From: Desulfobacterales bacterium
Lineage (GTDB): Bacteria; Desulfobacterota; Desulfobacteria; Desulfobacterales; JAHEIW01
Length of the DNA: 64,000 bases
Direction: 5' to 3'
Assembly: GCA_030066985.1 (NCBI GenBank)
Contig: JASJAN010000031.1
Span: 1 to 64,000 of the forward strand
Position 1 is the first letter of the stretch. Every line of letters starts with the position of its first letter. Positions 50,832 to 59,259 of this stretch are shown here, one piece after another. The notes below the pieces were generated by a model. That model saw only the letters and a program-made list of their open reading frames with translations. It made no database searches and was not told where the DNA came from. Position numbers and translations under genes: made by a program.

Positions 50832-51929
50832 GTGGATAACAGATTCGCTGTTGAAATACGCTGTGTTTCAAAAATTTTGAATCCCAATTCGGTCGCTGCC
50901 GTAACCGCCCTGGATGATGTTTCGCTTTCCATCCAAAACAATGAGTTTTTTACGCTCCTCGGACCGTCCGGCTGCGGCAAGACAACATTGCTGCGCGTGA
51001 TCAGTGGCCTCGAGCACCCCTCCGATGGCCGGATTCTGCTGGACAACGAAGACATCACTCAGCTGCCACCCCACAGGCGGCCGGTCAATATGGTGTTTCA
51101 AAACTACGCTTTGTTTCCTCACCTTTCCGTGGCCCAAAATATATCTTTTGGGTTGGAAATGCTCAACAGAAAAAAACATGACATAGCAACAATCGTCGAA
51201 AAAATGTTACATCTGGTCCACATGGCAGATCTTGCTCCCCGTTCCGTATCGCAACTATCGGGTGGCCAAGCCCAAAGAGTGGCGCTTGCGCGTGCGCTAG
51301 CACCCGGGCCCAGGGTCCTGTTGCTGGATGAACCCTTGTCGGCGTTGGATCGCAAGCTGCGCAAGAATATGCAGGTCGAACTCAAACGCCTACAGCATGA
51401 AACAGGTGTCACCTTTATCTTCGTCACGCACGACCAGCAAGAAGCCCTGACGATGTCGGATCGGATTGCCGTCATGAACCAGGGCCGTATCCTGCAAGTC
51501 GGAGAACCGCAGGAAATCTACGATCACCCTATAGATCGATTTGTAGCCGGTTTTGTCGGTGAATCAAATTTTATTGAAGCCGAATACACCGGACAGACTG
51601 GCGATCATGAAGCCCTTGTCAAGCTGGCATCAGGAACGGTTGTGACGGTTTCACTGCCCGAGCATGCGCCTTCTCCAGGACCGGTGACGCTTTGTTTGCG
51701 GCCGGAACATGCGCATGTGGTCGGGAGCGGGAAAGCATCAGCGTTGCAAGGTCGACTGGAAAATATTGTCTATGTTGGGACAGACACCTATTATCATCTG
51801 CGCTTGAATGATTCAGAAAAATTCACAACCCGCCAACAGAACCGCTCCGGCCGTCGGGCCGAATTCAAGGTCGGCGATCACCTGGGGGTCGTCATCCAGG
51901 AGAATGCCGTCCAAATACTGCAAGGATGA
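50832..51929 (+). CDS. potA: Spermidine/putrescine-type ABC transporter ATP-binding protein
   Basis: A 365-residue ATPase: Walker A GPSGCGKTT at about 44, Q-loop FQNYALFPH, signature LSGGQAQR, Walker B LLLDEPLSALD and switch THDQQEA, then a TOBE domain (GESNFIEAEY onward). It is the PotA type of polyamine importers. GTG 50832 has GAGGG 4 nt upstream and gives a family-like N-terminus. The TTG at 50811 in the same frame is less likely. Its stop overlaps the potB start. Confidence 0.9.
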   Translation: MDNRFAVEIRCVSKILNPNSVAAVTALDDVSLSIQNNEFFTLLGPSGCGKTTLLRVISGLEHPSDGRILLDNEDITQLPPHRRPVNMVFQNYALFPHLSVAQNISFGLEMLNRKKHDIATIVEKMLHLVHMADLAPRSVSQLSGGQAQRVALARALAPGPRVLLLDEPLSALDRKLRKNMQVELKRLQHETGVTFIFVTHDQQEALTMSDRIAVMNQGRILQVGEPQEIYDHPIDRFVAGFVGESNFIEAEYTGQTGDHEALVKLASGTVVTVSLPEHAPSPGPVTLCLRPEHAHVVGSGKASALQGRLENIVYVGTDTYYHLRLNDSEKFTTRQQNRSGRRAEFKVGDHLGVVIQENAVQILQG

Positions 51930-52900
51930 TAAAGGTCCGTATGGCAAATCCGAAAACAAGCAGACATGAGAGCGACAAAGGCCGCCGCAGCGTGTTGGCA
52001 GCGCCGGTGTTGCCGAATCGTCATAGCCCCAGAAAGCGATGGTTGCTGCTAAGCCCGGCACTGGTGATCATTGGAGGCCTCGGAATTCTGCCGCTGTCAG
52101 TCATCGTGGTCTATTCATTTATGTCACCCGGTGCTGTTGGCGGTATCGAGTGGAAACCGACCCTGGAAGCATGGTTAAACCTGGTTCTGGATCGTGACAT
52201 CTTTGACCAGACCCTGGGCTTCAATTTTGCACATCTGACCATATTCGCACGCTCCGTCGGTCTGGCCCTATCAGCCACCCTGTTGACGCTGTTATTCGGG
52301 TTTCCAACCGCTTATTTCATTGCCACACGGCCTCAAAGACACAAAAATTTCTGGTTGTTTCTGGTGATTCTGCCATTTTGGTGCAATATTCTGGTCAGAA
52401 TCTTTGCGATGATGTTGTTCATACGCGAACAGGGATTTATCAATCATCTTCTGATAAACCTCAACTTAATCGACAGTCCGCTTCAGATCCTTTACACCAA
52501 TGCAGCCGTGGGGATCGGCCTGGTCTACACCTATCTGCCGTTAATGGTGATGCCGTTGTATGCCAGCATGGAAAAATTGGATTTTGGCCTGATAGAGGCC
52601 GGCTACGATCTTTACGGCAACCGCTGGTCGATTCTGACCCGAATCATTATTCCAATGGTGAAACCGGGAATTGTTGCCGGCAGCATCCTGGTATTCATAC
52701 CTGTTCTGGGTGCTTACGTGGTACCCCGAATACTCGGTGGCGGCAAACATTTGATGTTGGGCAACCTGATTACCAACCAGTTCAGCACCTCGCGGGACTG
52801 GCCTATGGGGTCGGCCCTGGCGCTATTCCTGACCGCTCTGGTCATGATCGCTTTGATGTGGTATGTCCGTCATACCGCAAGGAGCCGAAACCATGGATGA
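51926..52900 (+). CDS. potB: Spermidine/putrescine-type ABC transporter permease
   Basis: A 324-residue permease with a basic N-terminus, six membrane segments and the PotB pattern LPLMVMPLYASMEKLDFGLIEA in its cytoplasmic loop region. The ATG overlaps the potA stop (ATGA). ATG 51941 is a possible later start. It pairs with the potC product. Confidence 0.88.
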   Translation: MIKVRMANPKTSRHESDKGRRSVLAAPVLPNRHSPRKRWLLLSPALVIIGGLGILPLSVIVVYSFMSPGAVGGIEWKPTLEAWLNLVLDRDIFDQTLGFNFAHLTIFARSVGLALSATLLTLLFGFPTAYFIATRPQRHKNFWLFLVILPFWCNILVRIFAMMLFIREQGFINHLLINLNLIDSPLQILYTNAAVGIGLVYTYLPLMVMPLYASMEKLDFGLIEAGYDLYGNRWSILTRIIIPMVKPGIVAGSILVFIPVLGAYVVPRILGGGKHLMLGNLITNQFSTSRDWPMGSALALFLTALVMIALMWYVRHTARSRNHG

Positions 52901-53723
52901 TCACCGTACCGCCAATGCTGTAAAACGCTATTTCGATGCGGCCCGTATGCCCGGCTTTGCACCAATGGCGTTTTTCTGTTTGCTTTGCCTGTATGGCCCC
53001 TTGATCATGATGGCCTTATTTTCATTTAATGAAAGTCGCTCGGTGACACAGTTCCAAGGGTTTAGCCTGGGCTGGTACCAGCAAGCGGCAAACAATCCCT
53101 TTGTTCAGGATGCCGCCCTGCTGTCGATTAAATTGGCGCTAAGCGCAACCTTTCTGGCCACCATCGCAGCCACCATGGCCGCCCTGGCGACCACACGCTG
53201 CAAACCTTTCAAGGGCTATACGCTGGTTTACGCCATCATTAATCAGCCGTTAATGGTCCCTGAAATCGTCACGGCGGTGGGAATCCTGGCTTTGTTCAGT
53301 TTAATCAAGCAGCTTACCGGTGTTCAGGGTTTCGGGTATCTATTGATGGCCCACACCGTGTTCTGCATCCCTTTTGCCTATATGCCCATTCGGGCCCGGC
53401 TGGAAAACATGGATCTCCTGTATGAGCAGGCAGCGGCCGATTTGTATGCAACACCCTGGCAGGTTTTCCGCAGGGTAACCTTACCACTGCTGATGCCCGG
53501 GATCCTTGCCGGCGCCATGCTGTCTTTTGTGGTTTCGCTGGATGATGTCATCATCAGCCTGCTGGTGGCCGGCCCCGGGGAAACCACCCTGCCGGTGTTT
53601 ATGCTGGGACAGCTGCGCAGGGGGTTTACCCCGGAGATCAACGCCATTTCGACCGTGCTCATCGGTGTTTCCTTTGTGATCATTGCAGTGGTCTTATGGC
53701 TATCTGTGAAAAAGCGCTATTAG
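52893..53723 (+). CDS. potC: Spermidine/putrescine-type ABC transporter permease
   Basis: A 276-residue permease of the PotC type with six membrane segments and the loop YEQAAADLYATPWQVFRRV, followed by LPLLMPGILAGAML. AAGGAG 8 nt before ATG 52893 fixes the start, which overlaps the potB end by 8 bp. SFVVSLDDVIIS is typical for PotC/PotI. The substrate-binding gene is on the opposite strand just beyond. Confidence 0.9.
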   Translation: MDDHRTANAVKRYFDAARMPGFAPMAFFCLLCLYGPLIMMALFSFNESRSVTQFQGFSLGWYQQAANNPFVQDAALLSIKLALSATFLATIAATMAALATTRCKPFKGYTLVYAIINQPLMVPEIVTAVGILALFSLIKQLTGVQGFGYLLMAHTVFCIPFAYMPIRARLENMDLLYEQAAADLYATPWQVFRRVTLPLLMPGILAGAMLSFVVSLDDVIISLLVAGPGETTLPVFMLGQLRRGFTPEINAISTVLIGVSFVIIAVVLWLSVKKRY

Positions 53724-53748
53724 AATTGAGTCATCAGAGAGCATCGAC

Positions 53749-53808
53749 AGCCATCTATTAATTAGCGGAAATCTGAATTCGAAATCTTAATGTTTAGATG
53801 GCTTTTAT
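53749..53808. terminator. Terminator between potC and potD
   Basis: AGCCATCTA (53749-53757) and TAGATGGCT (53795-53803) form a stem with a long loop and are followed by TTTTAT. It separates the convergent potABC and potD genes. Confidence 0.55.
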
Positions 53809-53817
53809 GAAGGGGGT

Positions 53818-54864
53818 TTACTTCAGAAAGTTGTTCCAAATTTTGGTGTACATTTGATTGACGTCCTGGCTGCATTCAGGGATGAATACCATTTTGCTGA
53901 CATCATTGGGTCCGGTGATTTCAGGGGCTTTTGCCATTTCCGCATCCATGTACTTTTCACTGCCGGCGAGGGCGTTGCCAAAACGCACATAATTCGAATT
54001 TAAGGCGGCGTTCTCAGGCGCCATGATGAAGTTCATAAACAGATAGGCTTCTTTGACGTTTTTGGCGTCGGCCAGGAGAACCACATTGTCCGACCAGGTG
54101 GGAAACCCTTCTTTGGGATAGATATATTTGACGGAAGGCAACTGAGCCCGGATACGCATGGATGCACCATTCCAATTTTGGGAGGCATAAACATCCTCGG
54201 AGGTCATTTTTTCGATGACGCCATAGTCGATGGTCTTCCAGTGAGGCTTGCTGTTGAGCAGCAGGTCGTTAATTTTCTTCAAATCTGTAGGATTTGAATT
54301 GCACATTGGCAATCCCAGATAAAACGAGGCGGCATTGATCACTGCCTTCATTTCGGGCAGCATGTTGATTTTGCCTTTGAGCTGCTTGGGCGGATCGAAT
54401 AAAAGGGCCCAGGAATCCGCCTTGGGACCATCGTAGTATTTTGTGTTGAGGCTGACGCCGGTGGTCCCCCAGTGCCAGGGAATGGAATACTGCCGGCCGG
54501 GATCGAAACTGACTTTAACATGCTCCGTCCTGACATATTTGAAATTGGCCATCTTGCTAACATCGATCCGTTGCAATAGGCCTTGTCTAACCAGGACCGG
54601 GATAATGAAGTGAGACGGTACCGCTAGATCGTAACCATGCCCGCCGGCTTTGATTTTAGCCAGCATCATATCGTTTGAGTCATAGGTATCGAGCTTGACC
54701 TCGATGCCGGTTTCCTGGGTAAACTTTTTTAATAGGTCGGGATTGGTATAATCACCCCAATTGTAAAAATGAAGGGTGCCGGCTGCACCAGTCGGGGCGG
54801 CGACGGTAAGAGCAGACAGCGCCAACATCAACCATGCGTAACATCTCATTTTCGAGCTATCCAT
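53818..54864 (-). CDS. potD: Spermidine/putrescine-type periplasmic binding protein
   Basis: A 348-residue binding protein of the PotD/PotF class. Signal peptide (MRCYAWLMLALSALTVAAP) is followed by LHFYNWGDYTNPDLLKKF, VPSHFIIPVL, YSIPWHWGTTGVSLN and WNGASMRI, which match the polyamine pocket. It lies convergent with potABC, an arrangement less common than one operon. Polyamine specificity is by family only. Confidence 0.88.
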   Translation of the reverse strand: MDSSKMRCYAWLMLALSALTVAAPTGAAGTLHFYNWGDYTNPDLLKKFTQETGIEVKLDTYDSNDMMLAKIKAGGHGYDLAVPSHFIIPVLVRQGLLQRIDVSKMANFKYVRTEHVKVSFDPGRQYSIPWHWGTTGVSLNTKYYDGPKADSWALLFDPPKQLKGKINMLPEMKAVINAASFYLGLPMCNSNPTDLKKINDLLLNSKPHWKTIDYGVIEKMTSEDVYASQNWNGASMRIRAQLPSVKYIYPKEGFPTWSDNVVLLADAKNVKEAYLFMNFIMAPENAALNSNYVRFGNALAGSEKYMDAEMAKAPEITGPNDVSKMVFIPECSQDVNQMYTKIWNNFLK

Positions 54865-54926
54865 TAAAATGATATTGAAGATCTGGTATACTAGATCAGG
54901 TCGTGACTTTTTTTGTTATCGCCTTA

Positions 54927-56513
54927 TTACGATTCGATGTTCAGGCCGAGTGTGCCAAGACCTTCGATGATTCGATCGGCAATGTCTTCAAATTTAATAT
55001 AGCGGCCGATCAGGACACGGCCGCGCTTTTCAAAGTCGGGTTTAAGCTCAAGCAGCGTGCGAACACAGGCTTGTCCCTCCTCAAGTTTTTCCAGATGGCC
55101 GCAAACTGAAGCTATTAATAACTGTGTCCAGAAAAATTCCGGCATCATAAGATTGGAGGATTTCTGGTATGCATCTTCGTATTTCCCATCTCGAATCAAG
55201 TTTATAATCACTATGTGCTGAATCCAGGGACGATAATAAGGATTTAGTCTAATTGCCTTTTCGATCCAGTTTACACCCTTTTCCCAATCTCCTGCCGACG
55301 CCATCACCCAGCCGATGGTATCTAAAACCATCAATGAATCCGGACACAGGTCGTAGGCGATTTGAGCTTCGTGTCGCGCCTCTGAAAGCCTGTTTTCCAT
55401 GAGGCGTATATAGGCCAGAATCATTCGGGAACGTCGGTTGACCGGATCGAGGCTGACTGCTTTTTGGGCGAACTCCACGGCTTTTTCCAGAGGTGTTGGC
55501 AGATCGACGATTTCCAGCCCGTAGTTGTCGGCATATTGGGCGGCCAGCATCGACCAGATTTGCCCAAAATCCGGTTGCCGGGCTACCGCCTGCTCCAATG
55601 CTCGAATGGCTTTCACCATGCTTTGTGGGGTGAGCAGGGTGTCGGACTCCCAGTAACGCAGCATGGCTTCATAGGTCGTTATGTTCGGTGTTGACTTGTC
55701 TCTAAATACATCTACAAGGTGTCTGGTGATGACGGCATTATCACCGGCGATACGGACGGCGGCTTCTGAAGCCACATCTTCTTGAAACGAGATCATTTTG
55801 GAGACTTCAAGTTCCCCCTGATACTTACCCGACCAGATTTGAAGCCCCTTCTTAGCATCTTCCAACCTGATCCTCACCTTTATGCCCTGCGGATCGCGAC
55901 GAACACTTCCGGCCATGATAAAATCGATACTGGGGTCCAAGAGGGCTGGTGCTTCATCCTGATGGAACGCTTCAAATACCCGGATTTCCCGAAAATGGCC
56001 CAGGGCATGGGCCAGCTCCGCTGTCAATCCGATCGATAGATAATCGTCATCCGCATGTTTGGTTAGGTTTTCCAGCTTTCGAACCAGTACGGTCGGCCAG
56101 GTGGCCATGACATCGACCGGCTCGGCCTCTTCAACGGCAATGGGATGGTCGTCAGGTGATTGTTCATTAAACGTCGGCACATAACCGCCTTTGGGGATAT
56201 CGATGCGTATGGGGTCATTTTTACCGACAGTCTCGTAGTACCGCGCCAGCGCCCGCCGCAAACGGCTGGCCTGAATGCTCACAATGGGATCGATACTCTG
56301 GTCAAAGTCCGACCGGCGACCGAAGACCTCGGTGGCCACCGTGTAGCCTTTAATTCGGTCTGTCTTACCTGTCAGTGTCTGCGCCACAACAAATTTTAAA
56401 AGGGCACTCTGCTGCGGCGTGGCCTTAAAATCCGAGCTATTCAGCAGGCGCTCGACCTGTGAGGTAATTTTGTCCTTGGGGGGAGTAGGCGGGTTCCGAT
56501 CCTTCTTTATCAT
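54927..56513 (-). CDS. Winged-helix-like/TolB-like/TPR protein, copy 1
   Basis: A 528-residue protein. The N-terminal domain (about 15-115) with FVVAQTLTGKTDRIKGYTVA, VFGRRSDFDQSIDPIVSIQ and a basic RLRRALARYYE is like the winged-helix/OmpR-type domain seen ahead of TolB-N/TPR regulators. A FlgO/TolB_N-like middle part (ELAHALGHFREI) and a C-terminal TPR helical array (about 300-500) follow. It may be a one-component regulator or scaffolding protein. It is the third of a tandem family. Confidence 0.75.
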   Translation of the reverse strand: MIKKDRNPPTPPKDKITSQVERLLNSSDFKATPQQSALLKFVVAQTLTGKTDRIKGYTVATEVFGRRSDFDQSIDPIVSIQASRLRRALARYYETVGKNDPIRIDIPKGGYVPTFNEQSPDDHPIAVEEAEPVDVMATWPTVLVRKLENLTKHADDDYLSIGLTAELAHALGHFREIRVFEAFHQDEAPALLDPSIDFIMAGSVRRDPQGIKVRIRLEDAKKGLQIWSGKYQGELEVSKMISFQEDVASEAAVRIAGDNAVITRHLVDVFRDKSTPNITTYEAMLRYWESDTLLTPQSMVKAIRALEQAVARQPDFGQIWSMLAAQYADNYGLEIVDLPTPLEKAVEFAQKAVSLDPVNRRSRMILAYIRLMENRLSEARHEAQIAYDLCPDSLMVLDTIGWVMASAGDWEKGVNWIEKAIRLNPYYRPWIQHIVIINLIRDGKYEDAYQKSSNLMMPEFFWTQLLIASVCGHLEKLEEGQACVRTLLELKPDFEKRGRVLIGRYIKFEDIADRIIEGLGTLGLNIES

Positions 56514-56873
56514 CGCTTCTCCTGGATACGGATGTAGTTCTGTTTACCATATTTAGGTCGACAGGGGTATCGTATCTCTGCAGATTTTACTGATGTATAG
56601 ATTAGTTGCTTGTTATAGTCAACCATCACAGGTACTCATTCGGTTAAATTTTAATTGTATATATTTAAATCAGTTAATGTATTAAACTGAAGATAAATGG
56701 TCTTACATCCGTGAATGAAAGCGCAGCGAGAAGTGCAGCCTTTTGGGATTATCCAACCGCCATGCCGACCACAGCAAACCCTTTGATGTCCCGCAAAATG
56801 ATATCTTCAAACGTGATGGCATAGGATATTTGAGTTCGTTCGCATGCGTGCAAGTCGGTCTTAGGGCACGGAT
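56514..56873 (-). other. Gap with possible C-terminal remnant of the tandem family
   Basis: No full gene is seen in this 360-bp gap. On the minus strand a frame ends at TAA 56751-56749 and reads ITFEDIILRDIKGF then AVVGMAVG. This aligns loosely with the C-terminal end of the full-length tandem family (IKFEDIADRIIEGLGTLG). It may be the end of a third copy that lost its middle. AT-rich sequence at 56620-56700 should hold the promoter of the 54927-56513 gene. Confidence 0.35.
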
Positions 56874-57245
56874 TCAGCTCCGGTTCAGTTTTTGCCTGCG
56901 GAACATAGGCACATAGGTGCCATCGGGAATATTGATTCGAATCGGATCGTTTTTGCCGGAGGTCCTGTAATACCGCTCAAAAGCCCGCCGCAGCATATCG
57001 GCCCGAATGCCAACAATGGGATCGGTGCGCAGATCGAATTCCGGTCCGCGGCCGAAAACTTTTACGGCAATTGTGAAATCCACTATTTCGTGGGCTTTAC
57101 CAGACAGAGTTCGGTTCACAACAAAATTCAACAGGGCAACCTGCTGGGGTGAGGCCGTAAAATCCGTGCTGGCCAGCATATGCCGGAGTTGACGGGAAAT
57201 TTGATCATTAAGCGTTGGTGGTTTTGGCTTTTGATTTTTTGGCAT
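56874..57245 (-). CDS. Winged-helix-like domain alone, truncated copy 2
   Basis: A 123-residue protein from ATG 57245. It corresponds to the N-terminal domain of the two full-length neighbours (FVVNRTLSGKAHEIV, IVGIRADMLRRAFERYYR, IPDGTYVPMF) and stops right after it. No TolB-like or TPR part is left in frame. It may be a deletion product or a stand-alone DNA-binding domain that competes with the full proteins. A TTG at 57266 overlaps the upstream gene. Confidence 0.6.
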   Translation of the reverse strand: MPKNQKPKPPTLNDQISRQLRHMLASTDFTASPQQVALLNFVVNRTLSGKAHEIVDFTIAVKVFGRGPEFDLRTDPIVGIRADMLRRAFERYYRTSGKNDPIRINIPDGTYVPMFRRQKLNRS

Positions 57246-57252
57246 ATTTACA

Positions 57253-58848
57253 TTATCGCGAATCAATGTTCATGCCCAGTTTGCCAAGACCTTCTATAGT
57301 ACGATTGGCAATGTCTTCATATTTAATGTACCGACCGATCAGGATCCGACCGCGCCGTGCAAAGTCGGGTTTGAGCGCCAGCAGGCTCTGAATAGCTGTC
57401 TGCCCCTCTTCAATTCTTTCAAGATGACCACAAGCCGCAGCTTTTAATAACGGATCCCAAAACAGATCCGGCATCATAAAATGAAGGCTTTCCTGGTATG
57501 CTTTTTGGTAATCCCCTAATCGAAACCAATTTATGCACACCGCATGCCGCACCCAGGAGCGATGGTAAGGATTTAATTTTATCGCCTTTTTGATCCAGTT
57601 GATTCCGCGCTCCCAGCCGCCCGCCAGGGCCATCTCCCAGCCGATAGTATCTAAAACCATCAAAGAATTCGGACATAGGTGATAGGCGGTTTCAGCTTCG
57701 TAGCGTGCCTCCTCGAGCTTGTTCTCCATGAACCGGACATAAGCCAGTATCATTCTGGCGCGTCGGTTGGTCGGATCAAGGCTGACCCCTTTTTGGGCAT
57801 ATTGCGCCGCCTTTTCCAGAGGCGTTGGATGATTAATCAATTCCAAACCGTAGTTGTTGGCATATTGAGCGGCCAGCATTGACCAGGTTTGCCCATAATC
57901 AGGATCACGGACGACTGCATGTTCCAATGCTTGAATAGCGCGCACCATGCTTTGCGGGGTTAGCTGGGAGGCGCTTTCCCAGAATCGCAGCATGGCGTCA
58001 TAGGTTGCCAGGGCAGGCGGTACATTGTCTCTAAATAGATCAGCAAAATGCCGGGTGATGACGGCATCATCACCAGCCACCCGGACGGCGACTTCAGCGG
58101 CCACATTCTCTTGAAACGAGACCATTTTAGCGGCCTCGAAGTCCCCCTGGTATTTACCCGACCAGATTTGAATGCACTTCTTAGCGTCACACAAACGGAC
58201 CGCCACCTTGACACCCTCTGGATCGCGGCGAACATGCCCGTCTATAATAAAATCGCAATCCATTGCCGGGGCGGTGGCCGATCGCTGGTCTCGATGGAGG
58301 GCCTCCAAAACCCGGATTTCCCGGTAATGGCTCAGTGCATGGGCCAGCTCCGTTGTCAGACCAATCGATAAATAATTGTCCTCCGGATCATCTGTCAGGT
58401 TTGTCAGCGGTTGAACCACTATGGTCGGCCAGGTTGCGATGACATCGACCGGCTTAGCCTGTGCAATGGTAATGTGTTGATCAGCCGGCGGGAGAAGTTC
58501 TGTAAAGGTTGGCACATAGGTGCCCTTGGGAATGTCGATACGAACAGGGTCGTTTTTACCGGCGGTCTCGTAATAGCGCTTCAGCGCCCGTCGCAGTCTG
58601 GCTGCCTGGATACTTACGATGGGGTCGATACTCTGATCGAAATCCGATCTGCGGCCGAAGACCTCGGTGGCCACTGTGTAGCCCTTGATACTGCCGGCAT
58701 TACCGGCCAAGGTTTGTTTCACGACGTATTCTAGAAGGGCGATCTGCTGCGGCGTGGCAGAAAAGTCCGGGCTGTCCAGCATCCGTTCAAGCTGGCGGAA
58801 AATGTGCTCGTCTGGGGAAGATGACGGCATTGGTTTGTTAATCATCAA
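57253..58848 (-). CDS. Winged-helix-like/TolB-like/TPR protein, copy 3
   Basis: A 531-residue paralogue of the 54927-56513 protein with the same order: N-terminal winged-helix-like domain (FGRRSDFDQSIDPIVSIQAARL), TolB_N-like part and TPR helices (AQKGVSLDPTNRRARM). It ends overlapping the start region of the truncated copy. The three genes probably arose by tandem duplication. They lack any signal peptide, so they are cytosolic. Confidence 0.75.
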   Translation of the reverse strand: MMINKPMPSSSPDEHIFRQLERMLDSPDFSATPQQIALLEYVVKQTLAGNAGSIKGYTVATEVFGRRSDFDQSIDPIVSIQAARLRRALKRYYETAGKNDPVRIDIPKGTYVPTFTELLPPADQHITIAQAKPVDVIATWPTIVVQPLTNLTDDPEDNYLSIGLTTELAHALSHYREIRVLEALHRDQRSATAPAMDCDFIIDGHVRRDPEGVKVAVRLCDAKKCIQIWSGKYQGDFEAAKMVSFQENVAAEVAVRVAGDDAVITRHFADLFRDNVPPALATYDAMLRFWESASQLTPQSMVRAIQALEHAVVRDPDYGQTWSMLAAQYANNYGLELINHPTPLEKAAQYAQKGVSLDPTNRRARMILAYVRFMENKLEEARYEAETAYHLCPNSLMVLDTIGWEMALAGGWERGINWIKKAIKLNPYHRSWVRHAVCINWFRLGDYQKAYQESLHFMMPDLFWDPLLKAAACGHLERIEEGQTAIQSLLALKPDFARRGRILIGRYIKYEDIANRTIEGLGKLGMNIDSR

Positions 58849-59259
58849 CCTATCTCCAGTAAGCGGCCGTGGCGCTGTCTCATGTTAAGCAACTGCAAAT
58901 CCCTTAAAAGATATCTTTAGCTATCTGCAAAATGTTAGCTTAATATTAGGCAGACGTTAATCAACATTCAGGGGGGCGGCTCATATACAGGTTTATCGCT
59001 TTAGGCTTTGTACTATAGTCTGATTGGCTGCTTTGGTTGACAAGACAATCCAAAAACCATTTATGCCAGTTATGTAACAGTGGATAAGTAAAGATTTTCC
59101 ACGGCTGATAAAGTCCATTACAGTATATTCAGGCATGCAAACTTGAACTAAAACCATACCTTAAGAATAGGTCCCGGATCTTATAAGTCAAATTAGTGAG
59201 AATTCGGTCGAGAATCAATATTGGAATATTAAGGATAAAATATGGATAAAATATCCATA
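58849..59259. other. Intergenic region between tandem family and PAS regulator
   Basis: I see no gene in these 411 bp. A short palindrome ATATGGATAAAATATCCATAT with a repeated GGATAAAATAT unit lies at 59232-59262 by the end of the PAS regulator gene and may be its terminator. The rest is AT-rich and should hold the promoter for the minus-strand tandem family. Confidence 0.4.
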
